6,308 nucleotides of DNA from CAZFIO01 sp964519585. Lineage in GTDB: Bacteria; Bacillota; Clostridia; Tissierellales; Tissierellaceae. The DNA lies in contig CAZFIO010000116.1 in the NCBI GenBank assembly GCA_964519585.1, forward strand, positions 1 to 6,308, read 5' to 3'. Each line of letters begins with the position of its first letter. Within the stretch, counting starts at the first letter, position 1. Positions 1 to 5,803 of this stretch are shown here, one piece after another. The notes beneath the pieces were generated by a model. The model did no database searches. It worked only from the letters and a program-made list of their open reading frames with translations, and was not told the DNA's origin. Position numbers and translations under genes: made by a program.

Positions 1-264
1 TTCTGGATTGTCTAGTAATGCTTCATTAACTTCTACTACTTTTCCATCAACAGGCATATAAACATCAGAAGCAGCTTTTACTGATTCTATAGCTGAAAAA
101 TCTTCTTCTTTTTCTATTTCATCATCAATTTCTGGCAATTCTACATAAACTATGTCTCCTAATTGGTCTTGAGCAAAATCAGTAATCCCAATATAAGCTA
201 CATCTCCTTCTACCTTAACCCACTCATGATCATCTGAATAAAATAAATCTTTTACAACTTTCAT
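1..264 (-). CDS. gcvH: Glycine cleavage system H protein, 3'-truncated by window edge
   Basis: The lipoyl-carrier protein of the glycine cleavage system. Its lipoyl arm shuttles the aminomethyl group from the P protein (glycine decarboxylase) to the T protein and is then reoxidised by the L protein, in the cytoplasm. The visible 88 residues begin MKVVKDLFYSDDHEWVKVEG and contain GITDFAQDQLGDIVYVELPE, both typical of GcvH. The lipoylation motif ESVKAASD is present with the modified lysine at about residue 63. The family is usually about 125-130 residues, so roughly the last 40 are beyond position 1. The ATG at 262-264 follows an AGGAGG at 273-278 that overlaps the gcvT stop codon (TAGGAGG). 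Only 12 bases separate the two genes, so they are almost certainly co-transcribed. P-protein genes would be expected beyond the window edge, as an inference from the usual clostridial order. Confidence 0.97.
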   Translation of the reverse strand, partial: MKVVKDLFYSDDHEWVKVEGDVAYIGITDFAQDQLGDIVYVELPEIDDEIEKEEDFSAIESVKAASDVYMPVDGKVVEVNEALLDNPE

Positions 265-276
265 TTTTTCAACCTC

Positions 277-1374
277 CTATTTATTTTTTAAAAAATCTCT
301 ATTTATTACTTTAGCCTTAACGGCTCTTTTCCTAACCATAATATCAATTTCATTTCCTATTTCTTTTTCACTAGTTAGTATTAAAGCATTTCCAATATTT
401 TTGCCCAAAGTTGGACTTAAATATCCGGTAGTAACATGGCCAATCTTTTCGCCATTTTTATACACTTCGTACCCTTCTCTTGGAATTCCTCTTTCTAATA
501 GTTCAAATCCTACTAAGGTTCTCTTTGGTCCCTCTTCCCATTGCTTAACCAAAACATCTTTACCTATAAAATCAGATTCTTTTTTAAGCTTAACAAAGAA
601 TTTAAAACTAGCTTCCAAAGGACTAATTTCAGGAGTTAATTCTTGACCATAAAGTGGTAATGAAGCTTCGAACCTAAGAGTATCTCTACAACCTAGTCCT
701 GTAGGTACTAGACCTTCTTCCTTACCTGCCTCAAGTACATCCTTCCATACCTTAAGAGCATCATCGTTGTGAATGTAGATTTCAAAACCATCCTCACCAG
801 TATAACCAGTTCTTGAAATCATTGCATTTACACCATTGATTTTAACATTGTCTTCTAAATAGAAGAACTTGACTGCTGAAAGATCTGTTTCAGTAAGTTT
901 TTGTAATATTTCTTGAGCCTTTGGTCCTTGTAGGGCAAAAATTGATGTGCTTGGAGAAGCGTCTTTTATCTCTACATCAAATCCCTTCCTATGCTCTTCA
1001 ATCCACTCCAAGTCTTTTTCAAGATTTGCTGCATTTACTACCAAATAGAACTTTTCCCTGTGGTATTTGTAAACTAAAAAGTCCTCCACAACACCACCAT
1101 CCGGATAGCACATAAATGTGTATACTATCTGCTTATCGTTCATTTTACTAATATCGTTGGTTACCAGATAGTCCAAAAACTTTTCTGCGTCCTTGCCTGT
1201 GACATTGATTGTTCCCATATGGGACACATCAAAAATTCCTGCCGCATTTCTTACTGCGTTATGCTCAGGAACTAGGCCCTCATATTGTACTGGAAGTAGC
1301 CAACCAGCATAATTAACAACCTTCCCACCCAAAGCCCTATGTTCTTCATAAAGTGGGGTTTTTTTCTCAACCAT
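277..1374 (-). CDS. gcvT: Glycine cleavage system T protein (aminomethyltransferase)
   Basis: Tetrahydrofolate-dependent aminomethyltransferase. It takes the aminomethyl group from the lipoyl arm of GcvH, releases ammonia and forms 5,10-methylene-tetrahydrofolate. At 365 residues it has the normal length for the family. Recognisable segments are KKTPLYEEHRALGGKVV near the N-terminus, GIFDVSHMG (46-54), GGVVEDFLVY (93-102) with the conserved aspartate at 98, RTGYTGEDGFEIY (188-200) in the folate-binding region, and GLGCRDTLRFEASLPLYGQEL (226-246). The C-terminal beta-barrel domain follows, with GHVTTGYLSPTLGKNIG at 312-328. The ATG at 1372-1374 has a good ribosome binding site, AAAGGAGT, at 1381-1388. 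The gene is first in its operon, about 100 bases behind a sigma-A-type promoter, and its stop codon overlaps the gcvH ribosome binding site. No disruption is seen. Confidence 0.98.
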   Translation of the reverse strand: MVEKKTPLYEEHRALGGKVVNYAGWLLPVQYEGLVPEHNAVRNAAGIFDVSHMGTINVTGKDAEKFLDYLVTNDISKMNDKQIVYTFMCYPDGGVVEDFLVYKYHREKFYLVVNAANLEKDLEWIEEHRKGFDVEIKDASPSTSIFALQGPKAQEILQKLTETDLSAVKFFYLEDNVKINGVNAMISRTGYTGEDGFEIYIHNDDALKVWKDVLEAGKEEGLVPTGLGCRDTLRFEASLPLYGQELTPEISPLEASFKFFVKLKKESDFIGKDVLVKQWEEGPKRTLVGFELLERGIPREGYEVYKNGEKIGHVTTGYLSPTLGKNIGNALILTSEKEIGNEIDIMVRKRAVKAKVINRDFLKNK

Positions 1375-1421
1375 GAAACCACTCCTTTCAGATATTATGA
1401 TATTAACTTATATTTATAATA

Positions 1422-1439
1422 TTACCCTATTTGGGGTAA
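1422..1439 (-). repeat. Inverted repeat in the gcvT leader (possible operator or small hairpin)
   Basis: On the transcribed strand, TTACCC and GGGTAA form a perfect 6-base inverted repeat around a 6-base centre. It lies about 35-50 bases downstream of the predicted gcvT start of transcription. It is not followed by a U-run, so it is not a terminator. It could be a repressor operator or a minor RNA hairpin; nothing in the window tells which. Confidence 0.4.
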
Positions 1440-1481
1440 ATGAAACCAAACTTCTAGTATCCTACAATAGTCCTAGCTATA

Positions 1482-1510
1482 ATTATAGTATGTATCCCCT
1501 AAAAATTCAA
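1482..1510 (-). promoter_or_regulatory. Predicted sigma-A promoter of gcvT-gcvH
   Basis: Read on the minus strand, a -35 element TTGAAT (1510-1505) is followed after exactly 17 bases by a perfect -10 element TATAAT (1487-1482). Transcription would start near 1475, giving a leader of about 100 bases before the gcvT ATG. A TTGACA at 1526-1521 lies nearby but is 34 bases from the TATAAT, too far to serve as its -35. Confidence 0.7.
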
Positions 1511-1593
1511 GAAAGCACTTTGTCAAATATTAAACAAACTTTCTATGGTTAATAATACATCTAAACAGTCTAAAAAGCAAGTATTAAATAAAT

Positions 1594-1645
1594 CAATCCA
1601 CAGTATACACATTGTCCACAATTTTATAGAAAAGCTTGTGGGTAA
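1594..1645. repeat. Cluster of DnaA-box-like 9-mers
   Basis: Three 9-mers lie end to end on the plus strand: CAATCCACA (1594-1602), GTATACACA (1603-1611) and TTGTCCACA (1612-1620). A fourth, TTACCCACA, lies on the minus strand at 1645-1637. Against the consensus TTATNCACA, the second, third and fourth have one mismatch each and the first has two. The last plus-strand box and the minus-strand box form the inverted repeat CCACAA...TTGTGG around a 14-base AT-rich centre. Known DnaA-box clusters outside oriC regulate genes or bind and titrate DnaA. Whether this one binds DnaA is inference. Confidence 0.45.
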
Positions 1646-1675
1646 CTCTTTTGATCAACACCCTATTCCTCTTTA

Positions 1676-2830
1676 TCAAGCCTTCTCTAGGCCATACTTA
1701 TTTCTATATAAATCTTTATCCGCTAACTTATAGACCTCATCGAAGTTAGCCATATTTTTATCAATGAAAGCTATACCAATACCCACCCTTAAGCTAAGAG
1801 GCCCCCCTTCCAAATCAAACTTTTTGTTTTCTAAGCTTTTTAAAATTTTTTCAGAAATTAATTTACCATTTTCTAAGTTTGTATTAAAAAGAAGTATTGC
1901 AAACTCATCTCCTCCTAAACGAGCAACAATATCTGTACTTCTTACCTCCTTTTTTAGAAAATCAGCAAATTCTCTTAGAGTTCTATCTCCTACAGGATGC
2001 CCATACTTGTCATTTATGGATTTAAAATCATTCAAGTCCATCATTAGAAAACAAGCGCCCTCTCCAATATTTTTCAACTCAAGCAATTGGTTAAGGTCTT
2101 CTTCAATTGTTCTTCTATTAGCCAAGCCTGTAAGTGGGTCACGGGAAGAGAGAATTTCTAGTTCCTTGTTCTTTTTTACAAGTTCCTTTTGTTGATTCTT
2201 AATAGTATTTTTTTGGCTTATATTTACAACATTAGACTGCCATAGAATCAAGCTTAACAATATTCCAAGTGTAGTGATAGTAAGGCCATTTATCCTGTTT
2301 GATTGAATTATAGTTGGATCTATATTCATATAAGCTATTCCAAAGTAAAATAAAACATAAAATAAAAGATAGAATAATACGCTATAAATCGGTCTAATCA
2401 GAAATATAACCCCTATCAATATATATGAAATTATAAAGGGTGAAATATTGCTTGTTACCATCTGGTCAATCAGAGTGATAATAAGACCAGATAAAAGAAT
2501 TATAAAAACCGCAAAATATTGAAGAAAAAGCATCATTTTTCCATGTTTCCGGGTTTTTCTTAACCTTCCGGAAGCAAGATTTGTGACTATATGAAATAAT
2601 AGCAGAAGAAAATGAGATATAACTATACCTTTTGCCCAGTTAGAGGTGTTTTGGTTGCTACTATAATCTTTGGATAGAAAACTTATAATAGTTAGTATCC
2701 TTACTAGAATTGAAATTATTGATAAATAAAAGAGCCTATTTATATTTATATGTACTATTTCCCATGATACTTCTTCATTTGGAAAACCTATATGTTTTAT
2801 TTTCTTTAAGTATTCTCTAGCTTGACTCAA
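1676..2830 (-). CDS. Membrane-anchored GGDEF diguanylate cyclase
   Basis: Predicted to make the second messenger cyclic di-GMP from two GTP at the inner face of the membrane. The 384 residues form three parts. An N-terminal region has about six hydrophobic segments (roughly 34-52, 69-86, 100-121, 129-145, 147-165 and 183-199). A charged, probably coiled-coil linker follows at 205-228. The GGDEF domain spans 229-384: DPLTGLANRR at 231-240, MMDLNDFKSINDKYGH around 263-278, and the active-site loop GGDEF intact at 306-310. An RSTD sequence at 297-300 lies exactly five residues before GGDEF, the arrangement of the product-inhibition I-site. There is no EAL or HD-GYP domain and no recognised sensor domain, so the membrane part may sense the signal. 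The start is a TTG at 2828-2830 preceded by a GGGGA at 2842-2838; no ATG in frame lies near it. The gene is monocistronic by position, with its own promoter. Confidence 0.93.
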   Translation of the reverse strand: MSQAREYLKKIKHIGFPNEEVSWEIVHININRLFYLSIISILVRILTIISFLSKDYSSNQNTSNWAKGIVISHFLLLLFHIVTNLASGRLRKTRKHGKMMLFLQYFAVFIILLSGLIITLIDQMVTSNISPFIISYILIGVIFLIRPIYSVLFYLLFYVLFYFGIAYMNIDPTIIQSNRINGLTITTLGILLSLILWQSNVVNISQKNTIKNQQKELVKKNKELEILSSRDPLTGLANRRTIEEDLNQLLELKNIGEGACFLMMDLNDFKSINDKYGHPVGDRTLREFADFLKKEVRSTDIVARLGGDEFAILLFNTNLENGKLISEKILKSLENKKFDLEGGPLSLRVGIGIAFIDKNMANFDEVYKLADKDLYRNKYGLEKA

Positions 2831-2837
2831 AACTTTT

Positions 2838-2842
2838 TCCCC
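2838..2842 (-). promoter_or_regulatory. Ribosome binding site supporting the TTG start of the diguanylate cyclase
   Basis: GGGGA lies seven bases before the TTG at 2830-2828. An ATG just upstream is in another frame and meets a TGA within six codons, so TTG is the best available start. Confidence 0.55.
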
Positions 2843-2873
2843 ATTTCAATTATGTTTATCCATAGCCTTATAT

Positions 2874-2882
2874 ATTATAACA
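2874..2882 (-). promoter_or_regulatory. Extended -10 promoter of the diguanylate cyclase gene
   Basis: On the minus strand TGT directly precedes a perfect TATAAT (2879-2874), forming an extended -10 element. No good -35 is found at 16-18 bases, which is acceptable for extended -10 promoters. It lies downstream of the restriction-cassette terminator and gives a leader of about 37 bases, so this gene appears to be transcribed independently of the cassette. Confidence 0.6.
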
Positions 2883-2932
2883 GATTTTATGGCCCCAAAT
2901 CTCAGCTTTAATTAAATACCCAAAAAACAGAT

Positions 2933-2963
2933 AAAAAAAACTACCAAGTATAAAACTTGGCAG
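2933..2963 (-). terminator. Rho-independent terminator of the restriction-modification cassette
   Basis: On the minus strand a 9-base-pair stem, CTGCCAAGT with ACTTGGTAG (one G-U pair), closes a 5-base loop and is followed directly by eight Ts. It begins 10 bases after the endonuclease stop codon. This is a textbook terminator and marks the downstream end of the cassette. Confidence 0.93.
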
Positions 2964-2973
2964 TTAGATAATA

Positions 2974-4131
2974 TCACTCTGTATTAGATAGAAATCTTTC
3001 AAAACTTCCTATATCTTTGAAGTTAATCTCGTAATAGTCATCATTAATTTTTGTTACCTCTACACTATCAATACCTATATCATAAAGGTCATCCATCGTA
3101 ACTAATACACCAGGTTTTATTTTTAGTATATCTCTAAGTATCCATTTCCCTAGTTCTAAATTAGGATTACTCATTAATCCCTTTCCTTTATCAACTATTT
3201 CTCCATTAATATTTAGTTTAGCATTTTGACACATCTTAGCTGATAAAATACTTTTGTTAGGTAATATCAAATTGAATTCCTTGCCTTTATGTGGAAAGAA
3301 GTCAGGGAATCTTTTATGTATAATCATAGGCACTGGTATGTAAATTTCATCTTGATTTCTAGCCCTTCCTGATGCATTCCATTGATTTAATCCACTCTTT
3401 TCCATAACCTTATTGTTTAAAAATGAGTATAGTGGGAGTATTACATATTCTTTTTCCCTCAAATCATTTACTTCTATTTCTTCCCATTTATTATTAAAAT
3501 TTTCTAATAGTTGAAAAGGATTATCGAATATTTTTACATCTATGTTTATATGATCTGAAGGTGTATAAAAACGTTTATATAATGTGCTTTTGCTTATATT
3601 AAAATTATACTGATTTCTATTATCTTCAAACACAATACTATTGTTTTTCTTTGATATGTTTTTTATTGCTTTTTCATTGATATATTCCATTGCTTCTTCA
3701 TATATTAGAAATTTATCTTTTTCTCTAGCAACACAATGATATATCATAGTGTCTATGCCATGAATTGTTTTAGTTGATTCTATCCTTTTGTTTCTCATAT
3801 ATATAATTCTATCTATCAATTTTTCTATATTCGATTCTTCTATATAGTCTTTCCTATTTTTATTAAACTCTGCAATTTTTTGAAATGTCTTCCCATTATT
3901 ATTTAAAAAGGTTTTTAACCCTAAGCCTAAATCCGATACCCTTGCATCTGCAGAGCAATCTGATCTGGATAGATTATCTGCACCAAAGGCTTTGCAAAAA
4001 ATGTTTTCTGCAGAACGATAATATAAATATGGAATAGGACTATCAGAAAACAGCTTTGACAATCCTCCAATCATTTTTAATAGCTCAAAATACTTTTCTT
4101 TATTAGCATCATTTTGCAAGGTTATAAACAT
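2974..4131 (-). CDS. Probable Type II restriction endonuclease with B3-like C-terminal domain
   Basis: Probable nuclease partner of the adjacent cytosine methyltransferase, cutting unmodified copies of the shared site. I take the ATG at 4129-4131 (MFITLQND, 385 residues) because GGAGG at 4145-4141 sits nine bases before it; the frame is open to an ATG at 4152 that lacks such a site. The C-terminal part (about 230-378), including LPLYSFLN, GLNQWNASGRARN, IYIPVP, FPDFFP, LMSNPN and GIDSVEVTKI, resembles the B3-like DNA-recognition domain of NgoFVII/BfiI-type enzymes, by recall rather than a search. The N-terminal half has no HxK phospholipase-D motif. It carries SRSDCSADA (56-64) and GLGLKTF (69-75), an acidic cluster followed by a lysine that could be a divergent PD-(D/E)xK-type centre; the catalytic assignment is inference. 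It overlaps the methyltransferase gene by 23 bases and is followed by a terminator. The reading frame is intact. Confidence 0.78.
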   Translation of the reverse strand: MFITLQNDANKEKYFELLKMIGGLSKLFSDSPIPYLYYRSAENIFCKAFGADNLSRSDCSADARVSDLGLGLKTFLNNNGKTFQKIAEFNKNRKDYIEESNIEKLIDRIIYMRNKRIESTKTIHGIDTMIYHCVAREKDKFLIYEEAMEYINEKAIKNISKKNNSIVFEDNRNQYNFNISKSTLYKRFYTPSDHINIDVKIFDNPFQLLENFNNKWEEIEVNDLREKEYVILPLYSFLNNKVMEKSGLNQWNASGRARNQDEIYIPVPMIIHKRFPDFFPHKGKEFNLILPNKSILSAKMCQNAKLNINGEIVDKGKGLMSNPNLELGKWILRDILKIKPGVLVTMDDLYDIGIDSVEVTKINDDYYEINFKDIGSFERFLSNTE

Positions 4132-5194
4132 ATTGATTTTCCTCCAATACATTTATCATTTCTTCTGCAATTCTTTCTACAACAGGAACTGTAACCGAGT
4201 TACCAATTTGTTTGTATAAATGGCTTCTTGCAATCTCTGGTAGAATGAAGTTGTCATCAAATCCTTGAAATCTAAGACATTCTCTAGGAGTTAATTTTCT
4301 TATACCGTAATCATCACGAATTATTGGAACATTATGTCCCCCAGTTCCCATATTTGCAGTAAGAGTAGGACATACCTTGTTTTTGTTTTCCCTTACATAA
4401 GTCCTTCTAAGTTGATATATAGTTTCTCTTGAGAATATATTTGTATTTAGCAAATCATAATAGCGACTGTCTTCTTTGTAATAAAAATAATGATCCTGCC
4501 TTTCTTTATCAATGAAGGAGTCAATTTTAAGAGTTAATTTTCTAGGTTGAGGAATTCTAAAATCTAATGTTTTTATTCCTACCTTTTTCCTACTTCTTAC
4601 TTTATGACTATAGAAGTCTTCATCTTTTATACTATAGTAGGCAATTTCTTTATTAAAATTACAGTATTTACTTTCATTTTTAAAACCTATTATATAAATT
4701 CTTTCTCTGTTCTGTGGTATATTCCCATACTCCATAGAATTTAAAACAAAGGGTATAAAAGAATAATTTAACTCATTTTTTATTACATCCTTTATAACTC
4801 TAAAAGTTCTTCCTTTATCATGTGTAACTAAATTTCTTACATTCTCCAATAAAAATGTCTTAGGTTTTAGTTGTTCAATTAGCCTTGCCGTTTCAAAAAA
4901 AAGATTCCCCCTGGGATCATTAAAACCTTTTTGATACCCAGCAATAGAAAAAGCCTGGCAAGGGAACCCAGAGGTTAGTATATCCACAGCTGGCAATTCA
5001 ACAATATTTTCATCCCTAGTTAAGTTATGAATATCTTCTTCATATAATTTATGAATAAAATTCTCTCTATATGTTATACAAGCATTTTTGTCCATCTCAT
5101 TTGCCCATTCAATTTCGGCACCTAAGTTAATAAAGGCATTACAGATGCCACCAATTCCAGCAAATAAGCTTCCCACCTTTAATCTTCTTCCCAT
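4109..5194 (-). CDS. DNA (cytosine-5-)-methyltransferase of a Type II restriction-modification system
   Basis: Transfers a methyl group from S-adenosylmethionine to carbon 5 of cytosine in a specific DNA site, protecting the host from the co-encoded endonuclease. All key family motifs are in order in 361 residues: motif I LFAGIGG (10-16, cofactor binding), motif IV GFPCQAFS (76-83) with catalytic Cys79, motif VI ENV (117-119), motif VIII QNRERIYIIG (161-170), motif IX RKLTPRECLRFQGF (299-312) and motif X QIGNSV (329-334). The target-recognition region lies between VIII and IX (about 185-290) and includes RRTYVREN and PTLTANMGTGGHNVP. I associate this signature with enzymes of the GCNGC/GCSGC type, but only from memory and weakly. 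The ATG at 5192-5194 follows a G-rich ribosome binding site (GGGGGGAAG). The gene leads the cassette, so methylation is expressed first, and overlaps the endonuclease gene. Confidence 0.96.
   Translation of the reverse strand: MGRRLKVGSLFAGIGGICNAFINLGAEIEWANEMDKNACITYRENFIHKLYEEDIHNLTRDENIVELPAVDILTSGFPCQAFSIAGYQKGFNDPRGNLFFETARLIEQLKPKTFLLENVRNLVTHDKGRTFRVIKDVIKNELNYSFIPFVLNSMEYGNIPQNRERIYIIGFKNESKYCNFNKEIAYYSIKDEDFYSHKVRSRKKVGIKTLDFRIPQPRKLTLKIDSFIDKERQDHYFYYKEDSRYYDLLNTNIFSRETIYQLRRTYVRENKNKVCPTLTANMGTGGHNVPIIRDDYGIRKLTPRECLRFQGFDDNFILPEIARSHLYKQIGNSVTVPVVERIAEEMINVLEENQYVYNLAK
4141..4145 (-). promoter_or_regulatory. Internal ribosome binding site of the endonuclease gene
   Basis: GGAGG inside the last codons of the methyltransferase gene, nine bases before the ATG at 4131-4129. 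It decides the start of the endonuclease and suggests that its translation is coupled to that of the methyltransferase. Confidence 0.7.
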
Positions 5195-5236
5195 GAAATC
5201 TTCCCCCCTGCCCCAAATATTTCTTATTTAAATATC

Positions 5237-5265
5237 ATTATATCAAAACATGTGTTCTGTGTAAA
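5237..5265 (-). promoter_or_regulatory. Predicted sigma-A promoter of the restriction-modification cassette
   Basis: Minus strand: -35 TTTACA (5265-5260), 17-base spacer, perfect -10 TATAAT (5242-5237), with TGA before the -10 making it an extended -10 as well. Transcription would begin near 5230, about 35 bases before the methyltransferase ATG. The spacer contains an ACATGT palindrome (5248-5253) inside a longer imperfect one. The rest of the gap up to the rpsI terminator (5266-5344) is AT-rich with nothing recognised. Confidence 0.78.
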
Positions 5266-5344
5266 GGTTAAAATTTTTTATATAAACTAGCATATTATTT
5301 TTGTAGGAATTTTAAAATATTTAGATATTAATTTTATATTATTC

Positions 5345-5376
5345 AAAAACACCAAAGGAATATATCCTCTGGTGTT
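5345..5376 (-). terminator. Rho-independent terminator after rpsI
   Basis: Minus strand: AACACCA-G-AGGA pairs with TCCT-T-TGGTGTT around a 5-base loop, about 12 pairs including one G-U, and runs into TTTTT. It starts about 10 bases after the rpsI stop codon. It ends the rplM-rpsI operon and isolates it from the restriction-modification cassette. Confidence 0.88.
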
Positions 5377-5385
5377 GTTATCTTT

Positions 5386-5778
5386 CTATCTCTTACTAAA
5401 TTGTGGGCTTTTCCTAGCCTTTTTTAATCCGTACTTAACTCTTTCTTTCATTCTGGAATCTCTTGTTAGGTGTCCAGATTTTTTTAGTGTAGGTCTGAAA
5501 TCTTCATCAGCCTCAAGTAAAGCTCTGGCAATTCCTTGTCTGATTGCTCCTGCTTGACCTGTAAAACCTCCACCGTGTACATTTATTATTACATCAAATC
5601 TATCTCTTGTATCTGTTATAGTTAGTGGTTCTCTTGCAATTGTTCTTAAGGTTTCATAATCAAAATAGTCTTGAATATCTGTTTTGTTTATTGTGAATTG
5701 TCCCGTACCTGGAACTAATATAACCCTTGCAACTGAAGTTTTTCTTCTTCCTGTTCCTCTAAATTGTTCTACAGCCAC
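5386..5778 (-). CDS. rpsI: 30S ribosomal protein S9
   Basis: Small-subunit ribosomal protein S9 (uS9). Its C-terminal tail reaches toward the P-site tRNA in the 30S head. The 130 residues are of normal length. They contain the family signature GTGRRKTSVARV (8-19), the glycine-rich NVHGGGFTGQAGAIRQGIARAL segment around 66-88, and the basic tail ending KKARKSPQFSKR, whose last residues contact tRNA in known structures. The start is GTG at 5776-5778, supported by GGAGG seven bases upstream (5790-5786). It lies 25 bases after rplM, the standard two-gene operon. Confidence 0.98.
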   Translation of the reverse strand: MAVEQFRGTGRRKTSVARVILVPGTGQFTINKTDIQDYFDYETLRTIAREPLTITDTRDRFDVIINVHGGGFTGQAGAIRQGIARALLEADEDFRPTLKKSGHLTRDSRMKERVKYGLKKARKSPQFSKR

Positions 5779-5803
5779 TTACAGTCCTCCCCTCTCTTGA
5801 ATC

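Larger units (their letters stand above)
1375..1675. other. Intergenic region between the diguanylate cyclase gene and gcvT
   Basis: These 301 bases contain no convincing gene. From high to low coordinates they hold the end-of-transcript region of the diguanylate cyclase gene without an obvious U-tailed terminator, a palindrome TTGATCAA (1651-1658), the DnaA-box-like cluster (1594-1645), the gcvT promoter (1482-1510) and the gcvT leader with a short inverted repeat (1422-1439). A plus-strand open frame starting here (1545-1733) has no visible ribosome binding site and low-complexity content, so I regard it as chance. No glycine riboswitch pattern was recognised. Confidence 0.7.

Noticed and set aside
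401..1115. Plus-strand open frames (401-646 and 921-1115) within gcvT
   Set aside because: Antisense shadows of a well conserved gene, with no ribosome binding site or recognisable product.
1375..1480. Glycine riboswitch upstream of gcvT
   Set aside because: The leader is only about 100 bases, AT-rich, and shows none of the conserved glycine-aptamer sequence blocks that I can recognise.
1521..1526. TTGACA on the minus strand as the -35 of the gcvT promoter
   Set aside because: It is 34 bases from the TATAAT; TTGAAT at 1510-1505 has the correct 17-base spacing.
1616..1641. Inverted repeat CCACAA/TTGTGG as a terminator for the diguanylate cyclase gene
   Set aside because: The loop is 14 bases and no T-run follows on the minus strand; it is better explained by oppositely oriented DnaA-box-like elements.
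1545..1733. Plus-strand open frame of 62 codons between gcvT and the diguanylate cyclase gene
   Set aside because: No ribosome binding site, low-complexity AT-rich translation, overlaps the 3' end of the diguanylate cyclase gene and covers the DnaA-box-like cluster.
1764..2195. Plus-strand open frame of 143 codons
   Set aside because: It lies wholly antisense to the conserved GGDEF domain and its serine- and phenylalanine-rich translation is what an antisense frame would give.
2974..4131. Endonuclease being a standard phospholipase-D (NgoFVII/BfiI) nuclease
   Set aside because: Every histidine was checked and none begins an HxK-x4-D motif, so only the C-terminal half supports that family.
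5372..5557. Plus-strand open frame of 61 codons antisense to rpsI
   Set aside because: Fully explained as a shadow of rpsI; its hydrophobic look arises from the reverse of basic codons.
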